The notes beneath the pieces were generated by a model that was not told where the DNA came from, did no database searches, and saw only the letters and a program-made list of their open reading frames with translations. This document shows, in pieces, positions 51,901 to 61,755 of a stretch of 64,000 nucleotides of DNA. The stretch's first letter is position 1; each line of letters starts with the position of its first letter. A program made the translations under genes and the position numbers. Source of the DNA: Rhynchopus sp. YZ270_cl-10 (taxonomy: Eukaryota; Euglenozoa; Diplonemea; Diplonemida; Diplonemidae); assembly GCA_964035575.1 (NCBI GenBank), contig OZ037882.1:868001-932000 (forward strand), read 5' to 3'.

Positions 51901-52757
51901 GAGCGGATAAAGTGATGGCATCAAACCGTGGTGTGCACAATGATAACACCGTGGCAACGTCAATAGATGCACCACTGTTGCAGCCTATACCACAAAGGGA
52001 GGCCTTTTTGAGCACCCTGAAGGGGTTTCATACGCAAATCGCTGCGAAATACAGTACACATCACGACAGTGCGCCAACACTTTCTGAAGTGTTTACTGAA
52101 GAGGCTGTGTACACCCTCGCGGTAGAGGTGCTGGCACAGTGCGAACAAATCATTTCTGATGCCAACCTCCAGATGGATCCGGACATGCTTGCCGCAAAGG
52201 AGAAGGTTAAAGAGACCGGGGCGATGACGAGGCAGCGTCTGGCGACTTTGAGGAGGTTGGGGAAGAAGGCGGCACTCGAGAAGGAGTCCGAGGCGGCGAG
52301 TGCGTCACGTTATGGTGCGGATGTAGACGATTCGTCAGTACCAGTAGTGTCGCAGCTCACAACGAATATCAGCAAGGCTGTAGGTGAGCTGGTCGAGGCA
52401 GGCAGAGTGGATCGCGAGAGAAAGGAGGATGGTGCTGCAGCGGAGGCGGGTGGTGGTGGTGTGAAGAAGCCCGACGCTGACATCTACGTGGCCAAGCATT
52501 TGCATAAGATCCTGCAGGAAACAAGCGTGGCGAACAACCTGGCAACTGCAACAAGCACTGTATCCAATGTGGAGTCCCTGCTGATGAAGTTTGGGAGGTA
52601 TATTTTTTGGGGTTTTTTTTTGCAGAACGACACAGTCGTGAGAGGGGTTTTTATGTATTTTTTTGGCTTTAAAATCCCAACATTCTTTTGTACAACAACA
52701 AAAAAACAATGCAGGAAAGGAAAGACCGGAAAGCTGCCTAGCTTGACGAAACATTGA
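48965..52757 (+). CDS. coiled-coil protein, three exons
   Basis: Exons 48965-49477, 50412-52597 and 52715-52757 join to 913 residues. Intron 1 is phase 0 (GTATGAGG to CCCCTCAG). Intron 2 is 117 bases, phase 2 (GTATATTT to AATGCAG), divisible by three and stop-free, so it could be read through. The N-terminus is Ser/Thr-rich and basic. A helical stretch (TLKTTLTHLHALLTTKKERE) precedes the intron. A long coiled coil lies at ~310-450 (DLQEQVAYLDARVQ through ELIATKRELAEVTTMY). The C-terminal half has several predicted helices (VKRADKVMASN, MDPDMLAAKEKVKETGAMTR) and a Gly-rich patch. No family is recognised; a cytoskeletal or basal-body role would fit but is a guess. Confidence 0.75.
49760..50205. 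other. GC-rich, coding-like block inside intron 1 of the coiled-coil gene
   Basis: The block is GC-rich and protein-like, in contrast to the rest of the intron. One forward frame reads GGQLRFLLGVDGLPCAPDPL and on to a stop near 50026. An overlapping second frame carries GCKVYAQLVHLQVRTTAGCL and VSVGVSEREHNIVAGRDVVR. It could be a decayed gene fragment caught in the intron, or an unrecognised alternative exon. The left part of the intron (49520-49600) has GTATCTGT and GGTACACAG repeats. Confidence 0.35.
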
Positions 52758-53269
52758 AAAAAACAAAGTCGCCCTTATTCGCCACCTCTCACGGGTGCGG
52801 CGACAAGGGGGCAGCGGGCATAAGCTGAAATAATGGCTTTTTCCAAAATAAAGGATAATTAGACCCATGTCCGGGGGAGTTCTTTTTTCGCGCAAGTGTT
52901 TCCACACCTGTTTTGTTGTCCTTGGCCTTTCTCTTTCGTGGGGGTACTCATATCGATGAGTGTCCACACATCTTTTCATTTTATAGAAAACGTGTACATT
53001 TTGAGGAAAAAATTCTGGACAATTCTTTCGATTCTATCAGTCCCCTGTCTTCCTTCTCCCTGGAATGCCGCACTGCGCTTTACTGTGGTTTGTGAACGAA
53101 ACCAAAAAGGGTTTTGAATACAACCGCAGCTTTTTATCAAACTTCAATCGCACAAACACATGCCTTGTGTCCTATGTTCCACTCTGCGAAACTGCTCACT
53201 TCTTTTTCTTTTCAAAAGCAATACAAACACAGGGTGCATCCTCATCCCTCTGACACATCGGAGAATAAA
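52758..53269. other. leader region of Cys-rich paralogue A
   Basis: 53030-53269 is homologous to 56108-56380 upstream of paralogue B (GCACTGCGCTTTACTGTG, AAGGGTTTTGAAT, AAAAGCAATACAAACACAG shared). 52758-53030 holds nothing I recognise. Confidence 0.5.
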
Positions 53270-55378
53270 ATGCTGCTTTTAGCCCTTGCTGCGTCTGTGT
53301 ACGCACAGTCCGAGATGTGCCTGGCGGGGGTTCAGTCTGAGTGCGCGGGCCGCCTGGGATGTGCCTGGAGCACCGTTGCAGGTACGTGTGTTGACGATCC
53401 CATCCTCGGACCGGACGGGAGCTGGGTGAAGTGCAGTTCGGTGCCCCCGCAGGAGTGCACGAAGGTTGCCTACCCAGACTGCGACTTCGTCTTTGGCATC
53501 GAAACAGCCTCCTGCAACTCCAGCTGCGAGGCCTTCACTGTGGCGCAGTGTGCGGCGCAGGATGGGTGTGTGGTGAACGACCTCGGCATGGCCTGTGTTC
53601 TGAAGCTTACCCCGTCGCCACCCGTCTCCCCCAGTGAGCAGACCTGCGCCTCGCTGAGCAACTGTGAACAGCGTCCTGGGTGTGTCCAGGTGGACGGTTC
53701 TTGCGTGGTTGACCCCATTACAGGACCGGACGGGAGCTGGGTGAAGTGCAGCTCCGTCCCCCCTGCGAACTGCACGAAGGAGGCGTACCCGGAGTGTGAC
53801 TTCGCCTTCGGTGTGGAGACTGCGTTCTGCAGCTCCAGCTGCGAGGCCTTCACTGTGGCGGAGTGTGCGGCGCAGGATGGGTGTGTGGTGAACGACCTGG
53901 GTCTGACCTGTGTTGTGAAGGTCACGCCACCTGCGTCGCCTGCTGTGGTGCAGTGCAGAGGGCTGGACGTCAACACCTGCGGGACGAACTGCACCTACAA
54001 CGCGACGACTGCGCTGTGCAAGGCGGAGTGCGAGGTTCTTGCACAGGGGGAATGCGACATGGACGACACCTGCACGTGGAATGCTGGCAGCGCAAAGTGC
54101 TCCCTCATCAGCTCCTGCACTGCACAGACCACTGCTGCAGCATGTGGCAGCGGGTGTGCGTACAACCCAACCTCCGCAACCTGCAAGCCTGCCTGCGACG
54201 TCCTCAGGCAAAGCGAATGCGCAGCTGACGCCACATGCGCATGGGACGGTGCAAAGTGCGCCGTGGTCAAATGCTCTGCGCACACCACATCCACAGCATG
54301 CGAGAACAGCGGCTGCGACTATGTTGCAGCCACCACCACCTGCAAGACGTCGTGCACTTCACTTGGGCAAACCGACTGCACCTCCGACGGAACCTGCACA
54401 TGGGCGGAAAGCAAATGCACAGCCACCACCGATTTATGCACCCCCATCCTGGTGGAGTCTATCTGCAAGACATTCTCGGGCTGCGTCTGGGGCACCTCCT
54501 GCATGCCGGCACCCACTACTCCCAGCACCTCACCTACGTCCGCACCCTCCTCCACCTCTACCGCCTGCAGCGACACTGCCACTGCCGAATGCAACACCGT
54601 GGCCACCTGCATCCTCGTTGACGATGTCTGCACCGACAAAACCGTTGAGGCGTCTTGCACCGAATATGCCGAGGAGGCACGCTGCAGCAAGGACACCCGA
54701 TGCTCCTGGGACACTGAGGATGCGTCGTGCGTCTGGCAGTGCGAATCCCGCAGCACTGTGACGACCTGCACTGCCGCGTCCCCGACCTGCACCTGGCTTG
54801 CTGCGGGCAGTCGTTGTGTGACCTCGGCGTGCTCGATGCTTGCGACAGAAAGCAGCTGTGGTGACAACGCCTCCTGCAAATGGGAGACCGAGATGTGTAC
54901 GTCGTACTGTGGCGATGCGAAGACGGAACCCCTCTGTACCACCACGACGACAGGTTGCGCATGGGATGGGGACAACTGTGTTCCGGTGCTTGCATCGCCA
55001 CCGGATGCATCGCTGTGCAAGATGTACATTATGGAGACTGAATGCACCAACGACGACCGTTGCCTCTGGGACGGCAGCGTTACGGTCTCCTGCGCTGCAA
55101 ACAGCCCTTCTCTCACCAATATTGTTGAGGATGACGATGACTGGTGCCTGAAGTGGTGGAACGACTGGTGGAACCCAGAATCAGTTGGGTTCTGCCCAAT
55201 CGTCTTTATCCTCTTTTCCTGGTTGCTTTTCTGTGTCATCCTCGCATTGGGGATGTACTGTGTCGAGAAGCAGCTAGAAGAAGAAGACACCGACACGGAG
55301 GAAGAGCCCTACCAAGAAATGGAGGGTCTGGACCAAAAGAACTCCCAGCCATACAATTTCTCGAACAGCCAAGTTTAA
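53270..55378 (+). CDS. Cys-rich type I membrane protein, paralogue A
   Basis: 702 residues. Signal peptide MLLLALAASVYAQ; this ATG and its leader GAGAATAAA are shared with paralogue B, which fixes the start. There are two long modules of ~110 residues (GPDGSWVKCSSVPP, CTK-AYP-C-F-FG, CEAFTVAQCAAQDGCVVNDL) and then about nine short PSI-like Cys modules (ECAADATCAWDGAKC, ENSGCDYVAATTTC). A Thr/Ser/Pro linker lies at ~410-430. The membrane segment (GFCPIVFILFSWLLFCVILA) is preceded by the Trp-rich stretch WCLKWWNDWW. The tail ends EEPYQEMEGLDQKNSQPYNF, with YQEM fitting a Yxx-phi sorting signal. A surface role is inferred. Confidence 0.82.
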   Translation: MLLLALAASVYAQSEMCLAGVQSECAGRLGCAWSTVAGTCVDDPILGPDGSWVKCSSVPPQECTKVAYPDCDFVFGIETASCNSSCEAFTVAQCAAQDGCVVNDLGMACVLKLTPSPPVSPSEQTCASLSNCEQRPGCVQVDGSCVVDPITGPDGSWVKCSSVPPANCTKEAYPECDFAFGVETAFCSSSCEAFTVAECAAQDGCVVNDLGLTCVVKVTPPASPAVVQCRGLDVNTCGTNCTYNATTALCKAECEVLAQGECDMDDTCTWNAGSAKCSLISSCTAQTTAAACGSGCAYNPTSATCKPACDVLRQSECAADATCAWDGAKCAVVKCSAHTTSTACENSGCDYVAATTTCKTSCTSLGQTDCTSDGTCTWAESKCTATTDLCTPILVESICKTFSGCVWGTSCMPAPTTPSTSPTSAPSSTSTACSDTATAECNTVATCILVDDVCTDKTVEASCTEYAEEARCSKDTRCSWDTEDASCVWQCESRSTVTTCTAASPTCTWLAAGSRCVTSACSMLATESSCGDNASCKWETEMCTSYCGDAKTEPLCTTTTTGCAWDGDNCVPVLASPPDASLCKMYIMETECTNDDRCLWDGSVTVSCAANSPSLTNIVEDDDDWCLKWWNDWWNPESVGFCPIVFILFSWLLFCVILALGMYCVEKQLEEEDTDTEEEPYQEMEGLDQKNSQPYNFSNSQV

Positions 55379-56380
55379 AAAGCGGGTCACAACAAAGTAC
55401 AACTAGTCATCAAAGCAAAGTGTACTAAAAGTGTCCCCAAATTTCTCCCATCTGAAGCCTTCTCTCAGGGACGCTGCTTGAATTCAATGAATGCTTATTG
55501 CGATCTCCTAGTCTCTTTTGGAGCGCACATTGTATTGAGTGCAGGACCCCAATTCGATTTTGTCGTTGCACCAAAAAAGGAAAATGTGCGGGGTGGGGGG
55601 GTATTGTTTTAGGTACTCACACCGCCTGATTTCCACAACAAAGAAAAGACCCCTCCAATTATTTTTTTCTCTATCATTTACCAGTAATTACCAATGAATC
55701 ATTTCGTCTGTGTTCCGTTGTCTGCAGATAGGGCTCGTCATCGTTTTGCTGTAAGTCCTTGCACACATCTTTCGGTGTTTCACGTTTGGCATTGCTCTGT
55801 GCCCCAACGGAGGAGGGTACCCCAAGGGGTACCCGGATCTGCGCCCTCCTAGTCCTGTAATATATGTGTTACGCATATGCATCCCACTTCTGACAATATG
55901 TACATACCTGTAACGGCTCACCGGAACGCCCAGAGCGATCTCTGAGCATATGCCCTGCGTCATACTGCGGGGGTAACCCAAGGGGTACCCGGATCTGCGC
56001 CCTTCGGGTCCTGTATTATGTGTGTTACGCATATGGGATAAGTTTTCCTCATGGTCTCGCTGGGTGCTGTGTAAGTATGTCAGATTTGCACGATCCCAGC
56101 AGCTTGCGATGACTCTATCAACCCCCTGTCTTCCTCGGGAATGCCACACTGCGCTTTACTGTGATTTTGTGAACGCAACCAAAAAAAGGGTTTTGAATGA
56201 AACCCCGTCTTTATACCAAATTTAAATCGCACAACACAATGCAACCGTGTTGGTGAAACTGCTTTCTTCTTTTTCAAAAGCAATACAAACACAGAGCACA
56301 CCGCACACCTCCTGTTCTCGCTGACACTCCCACACCTCACCACACCACACCCCCCGCAGCACACAACAGAGGAGAATAAA
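55379..56380. repeat. intergenic region with a 66-bp direct repeat
   Basis: 55814-55879 and 55969-56036 are direct copies. Each has AAGGGGTACCCGGATCTGCG, then CCTGTA-TAT and GTGTTACGCATATG; the start of each is a GGGTACCCCAAGGGGTACCC-type palindrome. The 3' flank of paralogue A (55437-55660) resembles that of paralogue B (59525-59720), but with many more differences than the coding regions show. Confidence 0.6.
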
Positions 56381-59300
56381 ATGCTGCTTTTAGCCCTTGC
56401 TGCGTCTGTGTACGCACAGTCCGAGATGTGCCTGGCGGGGGTTCAGTCTGAGTGCGCGGGCCGCCTGGGATGTGCCTGGAGCACCGTTGCAGGTACGTGT
56501 GTTGACGATCCCATCCTGGGACCGGACGGGAGCTGGGTGAAGTGCAGTTCGGTGCCCCCGCAGGAGTGCACGAAGGTTGCCTACCCAGACTGCGACTTTA
56601 TCTTTGGGGTCGAGTTTGCGTCGTGCAGCTCCCGCTGCGAGGCCTTCACTGTGGCGCAGTGTGCGGCGCAGGATGGCTGCATGGTGAACTCCAACGGTCT
56701 GTCCTGTGTTCTGACGCTGACGCCACCCCCTGTCACCCCACCCACCTCCACCTGCGCCTCTCTGAGTCTGGAAGCCTGTGACCAGCCTGGTTGCACCATG
56801 GCAGATGCAGGTGGGCAGTGCATAGAGGACCCGGCCATCGGACCGAACGGGACCTGGATAAAGTGCAGCTCGATCCCCCCGGTGAACTGCACGAAGGAGG
56901 CGTACCCGGAGTGTGAGTTTGTCTTCGGTGTTGAGTTTACGTCGTGCACCTCGGTGTGCGAGTCCTTCAGTGTGGCGCAGTGTGCTGGGCAAGACGCATG
57001 CGTGGTGAACGACCTCGGGAAGAGCTGTGTTGTGAAGGTCAACGCCTCGACAACCCCTCCACCGGGGCCTGTGCCAACCGTCGCCACACCACCGCCTGTG
57101 GAGACAGACTGCACAACCCTCGCGTTGACGTCCTGTGATCAGGCCGGGTGTGCCATTGTCGACGGACAGTGCACTACCGACCCGATTCTTGGCCCGGACG
57201 GGACCTGGTTGAAATGCAGCTCCGTGCCTGCGGTGAACTGCACGAAGGTTGCCTACCCAGACTGCGACTTCGTCTTTGGCATCGAAACAGCCTCCTGCAA
57301 CTCCAGCTGCGAGGCCTTCACTGTGGCGCAGTGTGCAGCGCAGGATGGGTGTGTGGTGAACGACCTCGGCATGGCCTGTGTTCTGAAGCTGACGCCGTCG
57401 CCACCCGTCTCCCCCAGTGAGCAGACCTGCGCCTCGCTGAGCAACTGTGAACACCGTCCTGGGTGTGTCCAGGTGGACGGTTCTTGCGTGGTTGACCCCA
57501 TTACAGGACCGGACGGGAGCTGGGTGAAGTGCAGCTCCGTCCCCCCTGCGAACTGCACGAAGGAGGCGTACCCGGAGTGTGACTTCGCCTTCGGTGTGGA
57601 GACTGCGTTCTGCAGCTCCAACTGCGAGGCCTTCACTGTGGCGGAGTGTGCGGCGCAGGATGGGTGTGTGGTGAACGACCTGGGTCTGACCTGTGTTGTG
57701 AAGGTCACGCCACCTGCGTCGCCTGCTGTGGTGCAGTGCAGAGGGCTGGACGTCAACACCTGCGGGACGAACTGCACCTACAACGCGACGACTGCGCTGT
57801 GCAAGGCGGAGTGCGGGGTTCTTGCGCAGGGGGAATGCGACATGGACGACACCTGCACGTGGAATGCTGACAGCGCAAAGTGCTCCCTCATCAGCTCCTG
57901 CACTGCACAGACCACCGCTGCAGCATGTGGCAGCGGGTGTGCGTACAACCCAACCTCCGCAACCTGCAAGCCTGCCTGTGACGTCCTTAGCCAAAGCGAA
58001 TGCGGAGGTGACGACGCCTGCGCATGGACGGATGCGACGAAGAAGTGTTCCACGAAGCCCTGCTCTGCACAGACCACATCCACAGCATGCGAGAACAGCG
58101 GCTGCACCTACGTTACAGCCACCACCACCTGCAAGGCGTCGTGCACTGCGCTAAGCCAGACCGAATGCGCAGGTGACGCCACATGCGCATGGGACGGCGC
58201 AAAGTGCGACGTGGTCAAATGCTCTGCACACACCACATCTACAACCTGCGCACAGAACGGCTGTGTGTTCGATCAAACGGCGAAAACCTGCCAGGCTTCG
58301 TGCGCCCCACTCAGCCAGGCCCAATGCGGCGCAAACAGCGCCTGCTCATGGGACGGCACAGCGTGCTCGGTGAAGGTCGACCCTTGCTCTGCACACACCA
58401 CATCCACAGCATGCGAGAACAGCGGCTGCGACTATGTTGCAGCCACCACCACCTGCAAGACGTCGTGCACTTCACTTGGACAAACCGACTGCACTACCGA
58501 GGGAACCTGCACGTGGGCGGAAAGCAAATGCACAGCCACCACCGATTTGTGCACCCCCATCCTGGTGGAGTCCATCTGCAAGACATTCTCGGGCTGCGTC
58601 TGGGACACCTCCTGCATGCCGGCACCCACTACTCCCAGCACCTCACCTACGTCCGCACCCTCCTCCACCTCTACCGCCTGCAGCGACACTGCCACTGCCG
58701 AATGCAACACCGTGGCCACTTGCATCCTCGTTGACGATGTCTGCACCGACAAAACCGTTGAGGCGTCTTGCACCGAATATGCCGAGGAGGCACGCTGCAG
58801 CAAGGACACCCGATGCTCCTGGGACACTGAGGATGCGTCGTGCGTCTGGCAGTGCGAATCCCGCAGCACTGTGACGACCTGCACTGCCGCGTCCCCGACC
58901 TGCACCTGGCTTGCTGCGGGCAGTCGTTGTGTGACCTCGGCGTGCTCGATGCTTGCGACGGAGAGCAGCTGTGGTGACAACGCCTCCTGCAAATGGGAGA
59001 CCGAGATGTGTACGTCGTACTGTGGCGATGCGAAGACAGAAACCCTCTGTACCACGACGACGACAGGTTGCGCATGGGATGGGGACAACTGTGTTCCGGT
59101 GCTTGCATCACCACCGGATGCATCGCTGTGCAAGATGTACATTATGGAGACTGAATGCACCAACGACGACCGTTGCCTCTGGGACGGTAACGCAACAGTC
59201 TCCTGCGCTGCAAACAACCCTTCCATCACAAAGATTGTCGAAGATGATGACGATGACTGGTGCCCCATCGGCTCCCTCTGCATTCCCCTCTTGATCGGTC

Positions 59301-59458
59301 TCGGCGGACTGCTTCTCTGCTGCAGCATCAGCATCGCCGCCTACATGCTCTGCTGTAAAAACCAGCAGGAAGACACCGAAAAGAAGCCCTACCAGCAAAT
59401 GGAGGACATGGACCAAAAGAACTCCCAGCCACACAATTTCTCGAACAGTGAAGTTTAA
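56381..59458 (+). CDS. Cys-rich type I membrane protein, paralogue B
   Basis: 1025 residues, same plan as paralogue A but with four long modules instead of two and about three extra short PSI-like modules. Paralogue A looks like an in-frame contraction with one exchange point in the CTKVAYPDCDF repeat. Ectodomain and tail are nearly identical to A where they align. The membrane segment is quite different (DWCPIGSLCIPLLIGLGGLL, then LCCSISIAAYMLCC, against A's GFCPIVFILF type), while the tail keeps PYQQMEDMDQKNSQP and FSNSEV. N-x-T/S sites are frequent (NCTK, NCTY). Likely a glycosylated surface protein; the ligand is unknown. Confidence 0.83.
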   Translation: MLLLALAASVYAQSEMCLAGVQSECAGRLGCAWSTVAGTCVDDPILGPDGSWVKCSSVPPQECTKVAYPDCDFIFGVEFASCSSRCEAFTVAQCAAQDGCMVNSNGLSCVLTLTPPPVTPPTSTCASLSLEACDQPGCTMADAGGQCIEDPAIGPNGTWIKCSSIPPVNCTKEAYPECEFVFGVEFTSCTSVCESFSVAQCAGQDACVVNDLGKSCVVKVNASTTPPPGPVPTVATPPPVETDCTTLALTSCDQAGCAIVDGQCTTDPILGPDGTWLKCSSVPAVNCTKVAYPDCDFVFGIETASCNSSCEAFTVAQCAAQDGCVVNDLGMACVLKLTPSPPVSPSEQTCASLSNCEHRPGCVQVDGSCVVDPITGPDGSWVKCSSVPPANCTKEAYPECDFAFGVETAFCSSNCEAFTVAECAAQDGCVVNDLGLTCVVKVTPPASPAVVQCRGLDVNTCGTNCTYNATTALCKAECGVLAQGECDMDDTCTWNADSAKCSLISSCTAQTTAAACGSGCAYNPTSATCKPACDVLSQSECGGDDACAWTDATKKCSTKPCSAQTTSTACENSGCTYVTATTTCKASCTALSQTECAGDATCAWDGAKCDVVKCSAHTTSTTCAQNGCVFDQTAKTCQASCAPLSQAQCGANSACSWDGTACSVKVDPCSAHTTSTACENSGCDYVAATTTCKTSCTSLGQTDCTTEGTCTWAESKCTATTDLCTPILVESICKTFSGCVWDTSCMPAPTTPSTSPTSAPSSTSTACSDTATAECNTVATCILVDDVCTDKTVEASCTEYAEEARCSKDTRCSWDTEDASCVWQCESRSTVTTCTAASPTCTWLAAGSRCVTSACSMLATESSCGDNASCKWETEMCTSYCGDAKTETLCTTTTTGCAWDGDNCVPVLASPPDASLCKMYIMETECTNDDRCLWDGNATVSCAANNPSITKIVEDDDDDWCPIGSLCIPLLIGLGGLLLCCSISIAAYMLCCKNQQEDTEKKPYQQMEDMDQKNSQPHNFSNSEV

Positions 59459-61100
59459 GCGGGGGGGGTAACAAACACAGTGCGATTTTGTTGATAACAA
59501 CAAAAACAAAGGTACCAAAAAAAAATTTTCCCCAAACTCATTATCTGCCCGTTAGGGATGAGGCTTGAATTTATATGAAATGCTCTACTGTGAAAACCTA
59601 GCTTCTTCTCCAGTAGGTCATTTTATGGAAATGCAGAACCCATCTCGATTTTCGTCATTGCAGTAAAAAAAATGGACGGTGATATTGTTTTGAGGTACTC
59701 ACAGTCTGATCTTTTGAAAAAAAAAGGTGGAGCACACTCTAGGGTGGCTACACCCTAATACAACCAAGTTTTCAAAAAAAAAGGGACTTTTTTGAATTCA
59801 AAAGAAGTGAAAATAAATGCTTCTTTTTTTTAGAAGATATTTTTTTTGTGTTGTATTGGTCATGGGGTTGTTTTTGGGTGGGGTAGAGAAGAAGGGTGGT
59901 GTGGGTGTTAAAAAAACACTCGTGTTGCTTTCTTCTTCTTCCTTCTCTTGTTTTTTTTAAGGTGACTAAGCACGAGAGGCTTAGGATCATCTTACAAACT
60001 TTTCATTTTTTTTTTCCTCTTCTCTCGTATCGTCTGTGTAGGCACATCTTATTATAATGTTCTCATTTCACGATAGATGTGAACCTCGAAATGGGTGTGA
60101 GAGGACTGCATGATTGAGGGGGGGGTCTACTCGGTCAACCCGATCACCAAAGGTCACGAGAGGGCTTTTTTGTATTTCAAGTAAACTTTTTTGTTCTAAT
60201 TCACGTTTGCTGGGTCAAAGACAACGGGAACAAACGGGTATCATGCACACGCACACAAAATAGAAACAAAGATTGCACAGTCGTTATAGAGTCTCCGATC
60301 TGTTACCGGTCCTCTTTTGTTTCGAGATGAGTGTTGTGCATGTGTACAAAATATCTGCGCCAAGAGCGCAGATTTTCTCGTCCTTTTCTCAGTGTTCATT
60401 TTTTTGTTTTTTTTCTGCACGATGTGGGATACACCCGGTACACCAGTCATTTTTTTTACCAAGGTACACTGTCATGAGAGGGCTGTTGTATTGTTCAAGC
60501 TTATTCAGTATTTGGTTGTTTGTTTTTTTTTACAGTTTTTACAGTTTTTGTCAAGCTGCAGGCCGTCATCCCACTAAGGGAGTTGGCTTGTTTGTTTGGC
60601 CCCGATAGATGCGTTGTTTTGTGTTATTTTCCCTTTTGGGGACGGGACGGGGAGGGGGAGAGGGGAGTTTTTTCTTTTTTTTGGTAACAATTTTATTATT
60701 GCCCTGCGGCCGCCGCCGAACCCGTCAGGCGGTTTGCAACCTTCACTTTTCTTCACGCCCAAAAACACTGATAAATGAGTGATGAAAGCAACGGCTTTGG
60801 GTTCAATTCTACCAACCCTTTTTTTTCTTGCAGTTTTTTGTTTTTCTCACATTTTTTTTTTTTTTGCAACAAATCGGAACACAAGAAGGGAGCTACACAT
60901 TGTGTAAAGTAAGCAACCTCAGAGGGGGGAGGGTATTCTCCCTGCATTTGTTGCTCCTTTAGATCTGAAAGCAGATGAAATTGATTTCAATATTCGTCCA
61001 TGATCTTACAATGGTGGTTCCTCTTACTGAGACGAATTTTCTCTTTCGCATGCTTTGTATACAACTTCACTCTCAACTTTTTTTTTTCCCCCTTTTTGTG
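59459..61100. repeat. gene-free region with interspersed motifs
   Basis: 59727-59781 is an inverted match to 25168-25220. A full hairpin motif lies at 59958-60003 (CTAAGC 59966-59971, GCTTAG 59979-59984). ~120-bp repeat copies are at 60072-60192 and 60424-60500 (partial). A diverged copy of the GTGCCCTGCGTCC motif is at ~60699-60745. A hairpin variant with AAAGC/GCTTT is at 60785-60798, followed by GGGTTCAATTCTACC. Confidence 0.55.
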
Positions 61101-61379
61101 GTGGTGTTCCGGAAACACCTGTCAAGGACATGCCAATATAGGGGGGGGGTGTGTCATTTTATATTTTGCAGGCTATTTTTGTGTGTATTTACGTATGTAC
61201 CAACAACTTGTCCATTTTGGCAAAGTGACCCCACTACTGGACGGACGGATGCCAAAAATGCAAATACCGGGATTTTTGGACGATTCATTTTTCCCGGCCC
61301 AAAAAACCCACACAATTTATTAAATGACGCCCCCTTGTGTCAAGGACATGTCAATATCAGGCCCCCTCCGGAACACCAC
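61101..61379. mobile_element. short inverted-repeat element with one TGACCCCACYAC module
   Basis: Ends GTGGTGTTCCGG (61101-61112) and its complement (61368-61379). Just inside, GTCAAGGACATG-CAATAT occurs at both ends in direct orientation. The middle holds one module (TTGTCCATTTTGGCAAAGTG, ACCCCACTACTGG, CCAAAAATGC). No target duplication is clear. Confidence 0.55.
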
Positions 61380-61625
61380 TTTTTTTTTCAATTTTTTGTT
61401 TTTTTTGATTCAATCCGAAACAAACAATTCACTTGACAGGTTTGGGTACATTAAGTGCAATCCCCCCTATACTGCTTCTGTTCAGTAGAATGGAAGCGGT
61501 TGAGATATAAGCATATTGAGTGATGAGGGTTGTGGTGGTCGATAACAACAACAAAAGGTTTGTTCAGATTTAAAGTGAAGTCACACCTTTCTCGGGGGTC
61601 GCCTAAAATCTTAAGTCTTTTTTTC

Positions 61626-61755
61626 TTTTGTCACCTCATGAAATGAAGAAAATAGAAACAAAGCATTTTGAACACACTTTGCGGTTCTAGGGACGAACCG
61701 CGCTTCAGAGCCACGCCTCACCAAACAAGTCGAGGTGTGTGCGTTTCACCACGTT
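61626..61755 (+). repeat. orphan copy of the surface-gene 5' flank
   Basis: TTTGTCACCTCATGAAATGA, AAACAAAGCATTTTGAACAC and GAGCCAC-CCTCACCAAACAA match 37379-37520 upstream of surface gene 1. The match stops after TTTCACCACG, and no surface gene follows. It marks an older duplication whose gene is gone or lies elsewhere. Confidence 0.7.

Noticed and set aside
53279-59334. Long minus-strand frames under the Cys-rich genes
   Set aside because: They mirror the repeat and codon structure of the plus-strand genes, lack starts with signal peptides, and appear in both paralogues only because the sense strands are alike.
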